Both the position numbers and the translations under genes were made by a program. A model generated the notes under the pieces. That model did not search any database. It was not told the DNA's origin and saw nothing but the letters and a program-made list of their open reading frames with translations. Below, piece by piece: positions 33,937-42,727 of a stretch of 64,000 nucleotides of DNA (the first letter of the stretch is position 1; every line of letters starts with the position of its first letter). This stretch comes from Streptomyces lunaelactis (GTDB taxonomy: Bacteria > Actinomycetota > Actinomycetes > Streptomycetales > Streptomycetaceae): assembly GCF_003054555.1 (NCBI RefSeq), contig NZ_CP026304.1, positions 5,704,001 through 5,768,000 of the forward strand, in the 5' to 3' direction.

Positions 33937-34896
33937 CTACTCCTCCACCAAGAGCTTTTCGCGCAGCTGAGCCAGGGTGCGGGCCAGGAGGCGGGAGACG
34001 TGCATCTGGGAGATGCCCACCTCCTGCGCGATCTGCGACTGGGTCATGTTGCCGAAGAAGCGCAGCAGCAGGATCCGTTTCTCGCGTGGTGGCAGATCCT
34101 CCAGCAGCGGCTTCAGTGACTCGCGGTACTCGACGCCCTCCAGGGCCTCGTCCTCCGAGCCCAGCGTGTCCGCCACCGCCGGGGACTCGTCGTCCGTGTC
34201 GGGGACGTCGAGGGAGAGCGTCGAGTACGCGTTCGCGGACTCCAGGCCCTCCAGGACCTCCTCCTCCGAGATGCCCAGCCGCTCCGCCAGCTCGTGCACC
34301 GTCGGCGAGCGGCCGTGCTGCTGCGAGAGCTCCGCCGTGGCCGTGGTCAGGGCCAGGCGCAGCTCCTGCAGGCGGCGCGGCACCCGTACCGCCCAGCCCT
34401 TGTCGCGGAAGTGGCGCTTGATCTCGCCGACGACCGTCGGTGTCGCGTATGTCGAGAACTCGACACCGCGCTCCGGGTCGAACCGGTCCACCGACTTGAT
34501 CAGGCCGATCGTCGCCACCTGCGTCAGGTCGTCCAGCGGCTCGCCGCGGTTGCGGAAGCGGCGCGCCAGGTGCTCCACCAGCGGCAGGTGCATCCGCACC
34601 AGCTGGTTGCGCATCTCCGCCCGCTCCGCCGACCCCTCCGGCAGCTTGCGCAGCTCGATGAACATGGCCCGCGCCCCGCTGCGGTCATGTGGATCGTGCT
34701 GCTTCTGCTCGTGCACGTGCTCGCTCATACGGTCCGCCCGCTCTGCCTGCGCCTGCTCCGCCGCGGCCGTCTGGCCGTCAAGTCCGTCCACCGGGTGGGG
34801 CCGCGCCTGCTGCTCCGGGATGTCAGCCGGCGCGCTCAGCACCCTGGGTCCGTGCTCCTCGTCCCGCACAGGACCGCCCCCGTCCCTGTTCCTCAC
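33937..34896 (-). CDS. sigH: SigB/SigF-family stress sigma factor, SigH-like
   Basis: 319 residues. Regions 2 (DDLTQVATIGLIKSVDRFDPERG), 3 (PRRLQELRLALTTATAEL) and 4 (LLRFFGNMTQSQIAQEVGISQMHVSRLLAR) are complete. A ~75-residue hydrophilic N-terminal extension (His/Gln/Glu-rich) precedes region 2, as in S. coelicolor SigH, where several protein sizes arise from different starts; an internal ATG (MSEHVHEQ) would give a shorter form. The GTG start overlaps the anti-sigma gene (GTGA). Role by family: osmotic stress and morphological differentiation. Confidence 0.85.
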   Translation of the reverse strand: MRNRDGGGPVRDEEHGPRVLSAPADIPEQQARPHPVDGLDGQTAAAEQAQAERADRMSEHVHEQKQHDPHDRSGARAMFIELRKLPEGSAERAEMRNQLVRMHLPLVEHLARRFRNRGEPLDDLTQVATIGLIKSVDRFDPERGVEFSTYATPTVVGEIKRHFRDKGWAVRVPRRLQELRLALTTATAELSQQHGRSPTVHELAERLGISEEEVLEGLESANAYSTLSLDVPDTDDESPAVADTLGSEDEALEGVEYRESLKPLLEDLPPREKRILLLRFFGNMTQSQIAQEVGISQMHVSRLLARTLAQLREKLLVEE

Positions 34897-35306
34897 GCCG
34901 GCCCGGGTCCCGCGCCGCGCTGTTTGTACAGGCTGATGGCGACCGTACGGTCGTCAGCGACCGTCGAGTCGACCTTGCCCGCCAGCGCCGAGAGCACCGT
35001 CCAGGCGAAGGTGTCGCGCTCCGGCGCCCGGCCGTCGGTCGTGGGGGCCGAGACCGTGACCTCGAGCGAATCCTCGACGAGTCGGAAGACGCAGCTGAGG
35101 ACGGAGCCGGGAACGGCCTGCTGCAGCAGAATCGCGCACGCCTCGTCGACCGCGATCCGCAGATCCTCGATCTCGTCGAGGGTGAAGTCCAAGCGCGCTG
35201 CGAGGCCGGCCGTGGCCGTACGCAGCACGGACAGGTAGGCACCCGCAGCGGGCAGCCGGACTTCCACGAAGTCCTGGGTCCCGGGCTCGCCTGCGATCTG
35301 GGACAC
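34893..35306 (-). CDS. rshA: Anti-sigma factor, RsbW-like kinase fold (partner of SigH)
   Basis: About 137 residues with a GHKL/HATPase_c_2 fold: the N-box region EIEDLRIAVDEACAILLQ and the following beta strands match RsbW-type anti-sigma factors. In S. coelicolor the equivalent gene (rshA/prsH/ushX) precedes sigH and its product binds SigH. Start: GTG 35306 (MSQIAGE), directly behind GGAGGTG; a TTG 12 bases earlier is possible. Overlap of 4 bases with sigH indicates coupled translation. Confidence 0.85.
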   Translation of the reverse strand: MSQIAGEPGTQDFVEVRLPAAGAYLSVLRTATAGLAARLDFTLDEIEDLRIAVDEACAILLQQAVPGSVLSCVFRLVEDSLEVTVSAPTTDGRAPERDTFAWTVLSALAGKVDSTVADDRTVAISLYKQRGAGPGPA

Positions 35307-35368
35307 CCTCACCTCCAAGGTGGCACAAGCTCTTTCGGGGCTACGGGAGGGGAGATCCCGAAGCCGTC

Positions 35369-35389
35369 GCTACGTATTCAGTACGTAGC
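35369..35389. promoter_or_regulatory. Perfect palindrome in rshA-sigH promoter region
   Basis: GCTACGTA-TTCAG-TACGTAGC: 8-bp arms, 5-bp spacer, 63 bases upstream of the rshA start. A likely operator for an unidentified regulator. The rest of 35307-35548 shows no gene. Confidence 0.55.
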
Positions 35390-35548
35390 CGGTACTGGCC
35401 CGGCGACGCTATCGCGATCCATAGTGCCCTGTCGCCGGGACCCCAGCCGATGACTGTCACTCATGGTAAGCCTATGAGTACACACAGTGGCTAGGGGTTT
35501 GCGGAGCCCAATTAAGAGCATCCGGCGGAGGGTTGACGTACCCACACG

Positions 35549-35809
35549 TCAGACGATCGAACCGTCCGCGAAGCACCAGCGCCAACTGTCGCCCGGCTCG
35601 AAGCTGCGCATCACCTCGTGTCCCGAGTCCTTGAAGTGCCCGCTCGCGTGCTGTGACGGTGAGGAGTCGCAGCAGCCCACATGGCCGCAGACCAGGCAGA
35701 GCCGCAGCTGTACGGGGTGGCTGCCGGTCACCAGACACTCCGGGCAGGTCTCACTCAGCGGTGCGGGTTCGGGGTGGGGCAGTTCTGCTACGTGCGGACA
35801 CTCGCTCAT
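35549..35809 (-). CDS. UBP-type zinc finger protein
   Basis: 86 residues, ATG 35809 (MSECPHV). Zinc ligands are seen in the order C...H, CPEC, CLVCGHVGCC, H-x-x-SGH, the pattern of the ZnF-UBP domain found in deubiquitinases. The ubiquitin-tail pocket ends in FEPGDSWRWCF. Free-standing copies are common in actinobacteria, where the ligand is unknown. It sits just before, and divergent from, the antiporter gene. Confidence 0.88.
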   Translation of the reverse strand: MSECPHVAELPHPEPAPLSETCPECLVTGSHPVQLRLCLVCGHVGCCDSSPSQHASGHFKDSGHEVMRSFEPGDSWRWCFADGSIV

Positions 35810-35858
35810 GATTGCCAGGTTACGACGCGGCTGACGCACGACGTGAGGTAAGGGCGAG

Positions 35859-37457
35859 ATGGACGCATTGCCACTGGTGGCACTGATCGCGGCCGGCGCG
35901 GTGATCGCCGGCGCGGCCCGCAGGACACCGGTACCGGCGCCGCTGCTGCTGGTGACGGCAGGCCTGATCGCCGCGTACGTGCCGGGGGTGCCCGACTACA
36001 CGCTCGACCCGCACATCGTGCTCCCGCTGGTGCTGCCGCCGCTGCTGCACACGGCCGCGGTCGACGCCTCCTACCTCGATCTGCGGGCGAATCTGCGGCC
36101 GGTGGCGATGCTCTCGGTCGGCTATGTCCTTTTCGCCACCGTCGCTGTGGGTTACCTCGCCTATCTGCTGGTGCCGGATCTGCCGCTGACCGCCGCACTC
36201 GTGCTGGGCGCGGTGGTGGCGCCGCCGGACGCGGTCGCCGCGACCGCGATCGCCCGGCGGCTCGGCCTGCCGACCCGGATCACCACGATCCTGCAGGGCG
36301 AGTCCCTGGTGAACGACGCGACCGCGATTACCGCGTACAAGGTGGCGCTGGCCGCGGCGGTCGGCGAGGGCGCGAGCTGGGCCGGCGGCATCGAGGAGTT
36401 CGCGCTGGCCGCCATCGGCGGCATCGCCGTCGGGCTGGTGCTGATGGTGCCGATCCACTGGCTGCGTACGCATCTGAAGGAAGCGCTGCTGCAGAACACG
36501 CTCTCGCTGCTGATCCCCTTCGTCGCGTACGCGGCCGCCGAGCAGGTCGGGGCGTCCGGAGTGCTCGCCGTGGTCGTCGTCGCGCTCTATCTCGGGCACC
36601 GCTCCTGGCAGGTCGACTTCGCGACCCGGCTGCAGGAGGAGGCGGTCTGGAAGATGGTCGCCTTCATCCTGGAGTCCACGGTCTTCGCGCTGATCGGACT
36701 CCAACTGCCGTACGTGCTCAAGGACCTCGGCGGCTACAGCGTCGGCCAGGTGGTCTGGTACGCGGTCGGGGTGTTCATCGCCGTCGTGGTGGTGCGGTTC
36801 GTCTGGGTCTTCCCGGCGACGTTCCTGCCGCGCGGCCTGTCGAAACGGATCAGGACCCGCGAGCCGGACACCAACTGGACCGCGCCGGTGATCGTGGGCT
36901 GGGCCGGGATGCGGGGCGTCGTCTCGCTGGCGATCGCCTTCTCCATTCCGCTGACCATGGCGGACGGCGAAGCCTTCCCGGCGCGGAACCTGGTCCTGTT
37001 CCTGACGTTCACGACGGTGATCGGGACCCTGGTGGTGCAGGGGCTCACGCTGCCGGCGCTGATCCGCGCGCTGAAGCTGCCGGGACGGGATCTGTACCAG
37101 GAGACGCTGGCCGAGGCGCAGGCCCAGAGCGAGGCCTCGCAGGCGGCGGAGCGGCGTCTGGAGGAGCTGCTGGCGCAGGACCACAACACACTGCCGCAGC
37201 CGCTGGCGGACCGGCTGCGGACCGTCCTCGAGCGGCGGAAGAACTCCGTGTGGGAGCGGCTCGGGGCGGCGAACGAGGTGACGGGGGAGTCGGCGGACCA
37301 CATGTACCGGCGGCTGTCGAAGGAGACGCTCGACGCCGAGCGTGAGGTGTTCGTACAGCTGCGGGACCAGCGGCGGATCGACGACGAGATGATGCGTACG
37401 CTGCTGCGCCGGCTGGACCTGGAGGAGGCGGCGGGCTACCGCGACGAGTCGCTCTGA
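35859..37457 (+). CDS. Na+/H+ antiporter, CPA1 family
   Basis: 532 residues, about 12 membrane helices then a ~120-residue cytoplasmic coiled tail (QSEASQAAERRLEELL). Ion-binding motifs of the CPA1/NhaP-NHE type are conserved: VVAPPDAVAATAIAR and GESLVNDATA (Asn-Asp pair). It exchanges sodium for protons at the plasma membrane. Start ATG 35859; there is no strong ribosome site. The 3' end overlaps the convergent PLP gene by 22 bp. Confidence 0.92.
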   Translation: MDALPLVALIAAGAVIAGAARRTPVPAPLLLVTAGLIAAYVPGVPDYTLDPHIVLPLVLPPLLHTAAVDASYLDLRANLRPVAMLSVGYVLFATVAVGYLAYLLVPDLPLTAALVLGAVVAPPDAVAATAIARRLGLPTRITTILQGESLVNDATAITAYKVALAAAVGEGASWAGGIEEFALAAIGGIAVGLVLMVPIHWLRTHLKEALLQNTLSLLIPFVAYAAAEQVGASGVLAVVVVALYLGHRSWQVDFATRLQEEAVWKMVAFILESTVFALIGLQLPYVLKDLGGYSVGQVVWYAVGVFIAVVVVRFVWVFPATFLPRGLSKRIRTREPDTNWTAPVIVGWAGMRGVVSLAIAFSIPLTMADGEAFPARNLVLFLTFTTVIGTLVVQGLTLPALIRALKLPGRDLYQETLAEAQAQSEASQAAERRLEELLAQDHNTLPQPLADRLRTVLERRKNSVWERLGAANEVTGESADHMYRRLSKETLDAEREVFVQLRDQRRIDDEMMRTLLRRLDLEEAAGYRDESL

Positions 37458-38350
37458 CCGGTGATGACGGCGACGACGGTGGTGCCGGGCGGGAAGGCGC
37501 CCCCGGCGGCGAGCGCCGTGAGGCCGTACAGCGCCTTGGCGACGTACAGGCGCTCGACGGCGAGATGGTGGCGGGCCTCGAAGTCCTCGGCGAATGCGTC
37601 GAGTTCGGGGGTGGTACGGGCGTATCCGCCGAAGTGGAAACGCTCGTCGAGGGACCAGTCCCCGGCGGGGCCGCCGAAGGCTTCGCGCTGGAGGGCGCGT
37701 ATGGCGTCACCGAGGAAGCCGCCCTTGAGGACCGGGAATCCGATGGCGCGCTGCCCCTGCCCGAGCCCGGCGGCGAGGCCGGCCAGTGTCCCGCCGGTCC
37801 CGCATGCGATGGCGACGACATCGGCGGCCTCGCGCAGCTCGTGACCGAGGGCGGTGCAGCCCTGGGCGGCGAGGGCGTTGCTGCCGCCTTCGGGGACGAC
37901 GTAGACGTCCTCCACGCCGCCCCTCCCCACGGCCCGCAGGATGCTCTGCAGGACCCGCGGGTCGTCCTTCGCGCGGTACGTCGAGCGGTCCACGAAATGC
38001 AGCGTCATGCCGTCGGCCGCGCACTGGGACAGGGACGGGTTCAACGGGCGCGCGGCCAGTTCGTCGCCGCGGACCACGCCGATCGTCCCGAAGCCCAGCA
38101 GGCGGCCCGCGGCCGCCGTCGCGCGGAGGTGGTTGGAGTAGGCGCCGCCGAAGGTCAGCAGTGGCCGGCCCGTCGCCGCCTGGAGGTTCGGGGCGAGTTT
38201 GCGCCACTTGTTGCCCGGGAGGTCCGGGTGGATCAGATCGTCGCGCTTGAGCAGCAGGCGTACGCCGTGGCGGGTGAAGCGCTCGTCCTCCGCCTCGTGG
38301 AGAGGGGAGGGGAGGCGCGGGTGCAGGGTGCTGAGGTCGAGCGCGTTCAC
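37436..38350 (-). CDS. PLP-dependent D-cysteine desulfhydrase / ACC deaminase family
   Basis: 304 residues, fold type II PLP enzyme. The Schiff-base lysine is in PGNKWRKL (about residue 48). The phosphate-binding loop is ACGTGGTLAGLAAG, and a TFGGAYSNHLRATAAAG segment is diagnostic for the DcyD/ACC-deaminase group. It is somewhat shorter than ACC deaminase (about 338) and lacks its longer N-terminus, so D-cysteine desulfhydrase-like activity is the better guess. No operon partner. Confidence 0.8.
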   Translation of the reverse strand: MNALDLSTLHPRLPSPLHEAEDERFTRHGVRLLLKRDDLIHPDLPGNKWRKLAPNLQAATGRPLLTFGGAYSNHLRATAAAGRLLGFGTIGVVRGDELAARPLNPSLSQCAADGMTLHFVDRSTYRAKDDPRVLQSILRAVGRGGVEDVYVVPEGGSNALAAQGCTALGHELREAADVVAIACGTGGTLAGLAAGLGQGQRAIGFPVLKGGFLGDAIRALQREAFGGPAGDWSLDERFHFGGYARTTPELDAFAEDFEARHHLAVERLYVAKALYGLTALAAGGAFPPGTTVVAVITGQSDSSR

Positions 38351-38428
38351 CCGGCCATTGTCGCCCCGGACGTCTGCTCCGAGCGTTCGCTGCCGGAGGT
38401 TCGCCGCCGGACGTTCGCTGTCAGGCGC

Positions 38429-39019
38429 TCACTTCAGGCGCTCGTGGATGCGGTCCCGCATCGACGTCATCGTGAAGCCCCGCGGGTCCACCTTCCCCGG
38501 CTGCCACTCCAGGTGGCCGATCACCGAGCGGGCCGTCCAGCCGTGGTGGCGGCAGACCGCCGCAGCGGCCTTCTCGATCGCCTCCAGCTGGAGCGCCGGC
38601 CACGGGTCCTCGCCGTCGCCGAGGTTCTCGCACTCGAAGCCGTAGAAGTGGCGGTTTCCGTCGGTGTTCGCCTCGTTGTCCGGGGGCAGCGCCTTCTCCG
38701 CGATGACGGCCCGCAGCACATCGTCGTCGCCGAGCCCGGCGTGGTTGGCCCGGCCGTAGCCGACCAGATGGACAGTGCCGTCCTTGGTGATCACGCCGTG
38801 GCACAGCGGTCCCGGCAGGCTCGCGTAGCCGTCCCGGCAGATACGGACGGTGCTCGCAGTGCCCTTGGTGACGGTGTGATGGATCATCACGCCGTGGACC
38901 GGGCCCCAGGGGCCCATGTGGTTGCGGTTGTGCGTGCGCCACTCGCCGACTTGGACGACCGTCAGCCCCTCACTGAGCAGGGCGGTGAGGAAGCTGTTCG
39001 CGGACATGGGTGGGGACAT
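38429..39019 (-). CDS. N-acetylmuramoyl-L-alanine amidase (amidase_2 / PGRP fold)
   Basis: 196 residues, ATG 39019 with AAGGAGA close upstream. Zinc-amidase residues: GVMIHHTVTKGT near the N-terminus, YGFECENLG (Glu) in the middle and IGHLEWQPGKVDP near the end. There is no signal peptide, which is more like a phage endolysin or a protein released by lysis than a secreted autolysin. It lies alone, divergent from the encapsulin gene by 224 bp. Confidence 0.88.
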   Translation of the reverse strand: MSPPMSANSFLTALLSEGLTVVQVGEWRTHNRNHMGPWGPVHGVMIHHTVTKGTASTVRICRDGYASLPGPLCHGVITKDGTVHLVGYGRANHAGLGDDDVLRAVIAEKALPPDNEANTDGNRHFYGFECENLGDGEDPWPALQLEAIEKAAAAVCRHHGWTARSVIGHLEWQPGKVDPRGFTMTSMRDRIHERLK

Positions 39020-39243
39020 GGCCGTCTCCTTGTGGGTGTGAGGGGGTCTGTGCGGAATGGTCCGCAAGGTGCTTGTACCCGAACTCCCGTGGAGGGACCC
39101 TCCGTTCGCACGGCGTGCGAGCCGATCCGGACACTTCCCCACTCCGCTCGATCCAGTCCCACTCATTTGTGTAATGGCGCCGGTACTCACTGTGCTGAAA
39201 GGCTTCCCGCTGCAGGTCAGACCCATGATCGAGAGGGAGTCCT

Positions 39244-40668
39244 ATGACGGTTGGTTCGGTTGGTTCCGTCGGCGACGAGGCGCGCGAGCAGCAGACGCCC
39301 CAGCAGCAGAGTCTTGGGACGGCCGCCGCCCGGAACCTTGCGACCACCACCAAATCCGCCCCGCAGATGCAGGAGATCACCTCACGGTGGCTGCTGCGCA
39401 TGCTGCCGTGGGTGCAGGTGCAGGGCGGTACGTACCGGGTGAACCGTCGCCTCAGCTACTCGGTCGGCGACGGGCGCGTGACGTTCGTGCAGACCGGGAA
39501 CCGGGTCGCGGTCATCCCCGCCGAGCTCGGCGAGCTGCCCGCGCTGCGGGAGTTCGAGGACGAGGCGGTGCTCACCGAGCTGGCGAACCGCTGCGAACAG
39601 CGGAGATTCGCGGCGGGCGAGGTGCTGGCCGCTTCGGGTTCGGCCGCGGACCGGATCTATCTGCTGGCGCACGGCCGGGTGGAGCAGATCGGCGCCGGTC
39701 CGTACGGCGACGAGACGGTGCTCGGAGTCCTCGCCGACGGCGCGTACTTCGGCGAGGCGGCGCTGGTGGACCGGGAAGCCTCCTGGGAGTACACGGCGCG
39801 CGCGGCGACCGCGTGCACCGTGCTCGTGCTGACCAGGGACGATGTGCTGAACCTCGCGGAGCGCGCCGACTCGCTCCGCGAGCATCTGGCCGGGCTCGCC
39901 GCCCTGCCCCAGCAGCGGACCAACAAGTACGGCGAGGCGGAGATCGATCTGTCCGCCGGCCACATCGGCGAAGCCGTCGTACCGCACACGTACGTCGACT
40001 ACGACGCGGCGCCGCGTGAGTACGAACTGAGCGTCGCCCAGACCGTGTTGAAGGTCCACAGCCGCGTCGCCGACCTCTACAACCAGCCCATGAACCAGAC
40101 CGAGCAGCAGTTGCGTCTGACGGTCGAGGCGCTGCGCGAGCGCCAGGAGCACGAGCTCATCAACAACACCGAGTTCGGACTGCTGAACAACTGCGACTAC
40201 GAGCAGCGGCTGCAGCCGCACGACGGTGTGCCGAGCCCCGACGACATGGACGAACTGCTCTCGCGGCGGCGCGGGTCGAAGCTGTTCCTCGCACATCCGC
40301 GGGCCGTCGCCGCCTTCGGGCGCGAGTGCAACAGGCTGGGTCTGGTCCCCGAGAGCGTGGAGGTCGCGGGGCATCATGTGCCGGCCTGGCGCGGTGTGCC
40401 GATCTTCCCGTGCAACAAGATCCCGGTGAGCGACGCCCGTACGACATCGATCATCTGTATGCGTACGGGCGAGGCCGATCAGGGCGTCATCGGACTCCAG
40501 CAGAGCGGTATCCCGGACGAGATCGAGCCCAGCCTGTCCGTGCGCTTCATGGGCATCGACGAGCAGGCGATCATCTCGTACCTGGTCACGGCCTACTACT
40601 CGGCGGCGGTGCTGGTGCCGGACGCGCTGGGCGTCCTGGAGAACGTCGAGGTCAGCCGCTGGCGGTGA
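39244..40668 (+). CDS. Family 2B encapsulin shell protein (HK97 fold with cyclic-nucleotide-binding-like insertion)
   Basis: 474 residues. The order fits Family 2B encapsulins: a disordered N-arm (1-40), first HK97 segment (about 41-97, [16 protein letters not shown]), an inserted CAP/cNMP-binding-like domain (about 99-218, including [13 protein letters not shown]), then the HK97 P-domain helix and A-domain (about 255-474: [55 protein letters not shown]). Family 2B shells are self-assembling icosahedral compartments, and EshA of S. griseus belongs to this group. GAGAGGGAG lies before ATG 39244. The next gene is a prenyl synthase, a known cargo class for this family. Confidence 0.88.
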   Translation: MTVGSVGSVGDEAREQQTPQQQSLGTAAARNLATTTKSAPQMQEITSRWLLRMLPWVQVQGGTYRVNRRLSYSVGDGRVTFVQTGNRVAVIPAELGELPALREFEDEAVLTELANRCEQRRFAAGEVLAASGSAADRIYLLAHGRVEQIGAGPYGDETVLGVLADGAYFGEAALVDREASWEYTARAATACTVLVLTRDDVLNLAERADSLREHLAGLAALPQQRTNKYGEAEIDLSAGHIGEAVVPHTYVDYDAAPREYELSVAQTVLKVHSRVADLYNQPMNQTEQQLRLTVEALRERQEHELINNTEFGLLNNCDYEQRLQPHDGVPSPDDMDELLSRRRGSKLFLAHPRAVAAFGRECNRLGLVPESVEVAGHHVPAWRGVPIFPCNKIPVSDARTTSIICMRTGEADQGVIGLQQSGIPDEIEPSLSVRFMGIDEQAIISYLVTAYYSAAVLVPDALGVLENVEVSRWR

Positions 40669-40734
40669 ACCGGCGCGGCCGGGGGCGCGGTGTCTGCCGC
40701 GCCCCCGGCCCCGGCTCCTGCCCGTGCCCCGACC

Positions 40735-40799
40735 GAGGCATCGGCCCGAGGCATCGGCCCCCGACATCGGCCCCCGACATCGGCCTTCGGCGTTGGCCC
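40735..40799. repeat. 13-bp tandem repeat between shell and cargo genes, five units
   Basis: Five consecutive 13-bp units: GAGGCATCGGCCC twice, CCGACATCGGCCC, CCGACATCGGCCT and TCGGCGTTGGCCC. It fills most of the 160-bp gap and ends about 25 bases before the prenyl synthase start. The period is not a multiple of three. Possible roles are an mRNA element, a promoter feature, or a coding part of a longer cargo N-terminus. Confidence 0.8.
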
Positions 40800-40828
40800 A
40801 TCATCCGGAAAGGACCACTGAGTTGACC

Positions 40829-41860
40829 ATGTCGGACACCGTCGAGGGCCGCGAGGCTGTCGCACTCCTCGAACGGACCAGAACCACCGTCCACCCCCAA
40901 CTGCGCGCGAGTGTCGAGTCGTTGCCGGGTTCCGTGCGGCGTGTCGCGATGTACCACTTCGGCTGGGAGCACGCGGACGGCACCCCGGCCGCCGGTTCGG
41001 CGGGCAAGGCCATCAGACCCGCGCTCGTCCTCGCCGCAGCCCGGGCGCTGGGCGGCGATCCGCAGCCGGCCGTACGGGCGGCAGCCGCCGTGGAGCTGGC
41101 GCACAACTTCACGCTCCTCCACGACGACGTCATCGACGAGGACCCCACCCGCAGGCACCGCCCCACCGCCTGGACGGTCTTCGGCACCCCGGACGCCATC
41201 ATCGCGGGCGACGCGATGCTGGCCCTCGCGCTGCGGCTGCTCGCCGAGGACCGGCACCCGGCGGCCGCCGCGGCCTCGGAGCGGCTCGCGGCCTGTGTGA
41301 TCGAGCTGTGCGCGGGACAGCAGGCGGACTGCGCGTTCGAGGAGCGTGCGCCCCACGAGGTCTCCCTGGAGGACTGCCTCGGCATGGCGATGGCCAAGAC
41401 CGGGGCGCTGCTCGGCTGTGCGTGCGCGCTCGGCGCGCTGTACGCGGGTGCGGACGAGGAGGAGGCCGCGGCCATGGACGCCTTCGGGCGGGAGGCTGGG
41501 CTCGCCTTCCAGCTCATCGACGATCTGATCGGGATCTGGGGCGATCCCGCCCGTACGGGCAAACCGGTCGGCGCCGACCTCGCCGCCCACAAGAAGTCCC
41601 TGCCCGTCGTCGCGGCCCTGGCCTCCGGCACCCCGGCCGGCGCCGAGCTGGCCGAGCTCTACGGCGGTCCCATGGACGCCGCGGCCGTCAGCCGCGCCAC
41701 TGCGGCCGTCGACCGGGCGGGCGGCCGCGACTGGGCGCAGCTGCAGGCCGCCGACCGGATGGCGCGTGCCGTCCACGAGCTCTCCCGCGCTGTCCCGGAT
41801 CTGGCGGCGGCGGGCGATCTGCTGGCACTGGCGGAATTCGTCACCCGCCGCACCCGCTGA
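40829..41860 (+). CDS. Polyprenyl diphosphate synthase, probable encapsulin cargo
   Basis: 343 residues from ATG 40829; TTG 40823 has better spacing to GGAAAGGA, and a GTG at 40724 in the same open frame would add 35 residues. An all-alpha trans-prenyltransferase: the first aspartate-rich motif is LLHDDVIDED (Asp99, Asp100, Asp103) and the second is LIDDLIGIWGD, with KAIRPAL and KKSLPVV lysines. It condenses isopentenyl diphosphate with allylic diphosphates; the product length is not evident. Its position directly behind the shell gene suggests encapsulation. The loading signal is expected in a disordered terminal tail. Confidence 0.9.
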   Translation: MSDTVEGREAVALLERTRTTVHPQLRASVESLPGSVRRVAMYHFGWEHADGTPAAGSAGKAIRPALVLAAARALGGDPQPAVRAAAAVELAHNFTLLHDDVIDEDPTRRHRPTAWTVFGTPDAIIAGDAMLALALRLLAEDRHPAAAAASERLAACVIELCAGQQADCAFEERAPHEVSLEDCLGMAMAKTGALLGCACALGALYAGADEEEAAAMDAFGREAGLAFQLIDDLIGIWGDPARTGKPVGADLAAHKKSLPVVAALASGTPAGAELAELYGGPMDAAAVSRATAAVDRAGGRDWAQLQAADRMARAVHELSRAVPDLAAAGDLLALAEFVTRRTR

Positions 41861-42092
41861 GGCCATGCTCTGGCTGGGCTTCGTCTTCGCCGGGACAGCC
41901 GTGGAGCTGCCGGAGGGTCCGCCGATGTGGCCCATGTGGCGGGAGCCGCGCCGGAGTTGAAGCATCCGCTTCCTTCCTCGGGAAAAGCCTTGCGACACCA
42001 CTACAGATGGAGCACTATGACTGGAGTGGTCGCGACGGGGATTCCCGCGTCCGGCGGCCCGTTCCCATCACCCCATGACAAAGAGGACCGGC

Positions 42093-42674
42093 TTGCGAAA
42101 GCTCAGTTACTTCATCGCCGCGTCGATCGACGGCTTCATCGGAGCCCCGGACGGCAAGGCGGACTTCTTCATGCCGTTCGTGACCGGGGACTTCCTCGAG
42201 TACTTCAGGACGGAATGCCCGGACACCTTGCCGACCATGGCCCGCCGGGCCTTCGGCGTCGACGACGTGCCGAACAGCGAGTACGACACGATCATCCAGG
42301 GCCGTGCCAGCTATGACCTCGCGCTGGACATCAAGGTCACCAGCCCGTACGCGCATCTGCGGGAGTACGTGGCGTCCCGGAGCATAAAGGAGTCGCCGGA
42401 CGCGCATGTGGAGATCGTCTCCGGCGATGTGGTGGCCAGGATCCGGGAGCTCAAGCAGGAGGACGGGCTCGGAATCTATCTCTGCGGCGGCGCGAACCTC
42501 GCGGGTCAGCTGATGGACGAGGTCGACGAGCTCGTCATCAAGACCTATCCGGTGATCCTCGGCGCGGGAATGCCCATGTTCGCCGCGGAGTTCGGCATCG
42601 GTGAATTCGCGCTCGACTCGGTGCGCGCCTTCGACAATGGCGTGATCGTCAGGAAGTATCGCAGGAAGCTGTGA
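42093..42674 (+). CDS. Dihydrofolate reductase / RibD C-terminal-like protein
   Basis: About 193 residues. The pattern KLSYFIAASIDGFIGAPDG at the start, YDTIIQGRASYD in the middle and GIYLCGGANLAGQLMDEVDEL later defines the RibD_C/DHFR-like reductase superfamily, many of whose members are uncharacterised. Start: TTG 42093 behind AAGAGGA gives the standard N-terminus; ATG 42075 is possible but has no ribosome site. It is not a canonical FolA, and the substrate is unknown. A perfect hairpin follows. Confidence 0.8.
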   Translation: MRKLSYFIAASIDGFIGAPDGKADFFMPFVTGDFLEYFRTECPDTLPTMARRAFGVDDVPNSEYDTIIQGRASYDLALDIKVTSPYAHLREYVASRSIKESPDAHVEIVSGDVVARIRELKQEDGLGIYLCGGANLAGQLMDEVDELVIKTYPVILGAGMPMFAAEFGIGEFALDSVRAFDNGVIVRKYRRKL

Positions 42675-42692
42675 CCGCAGGGCTGTCCGGGC

Positions 42693-42727
42693 CTGCCCAT
42701 ACCGCCATATCCTGGCGGTATGGGCAG
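42693..42727. repeat. Perfect 15-bp inverted repeat containing a start codon
   Basis: CTGCCCATACCGCCA, loop TATCC, TGGCGGTATGGGCAG. It lies 18 bases after the reductase stop and includes the ATG (42720) of the next small gene, so it may be terminator, operator and translational lock at once. Confidence 0.75.

Noticed and set aside
40829..41860. Terpene biosynthetic gene cluster
   Set aside because: A single prenyl synthase without cyclase or tailoring genes; the shell gene context explains it better.
41861..42092. Possible short gene between prenyl synthase and reductase
   Set aside because: Only a 64-codon frame overlapping the synthase end, without ribosome site or motif.
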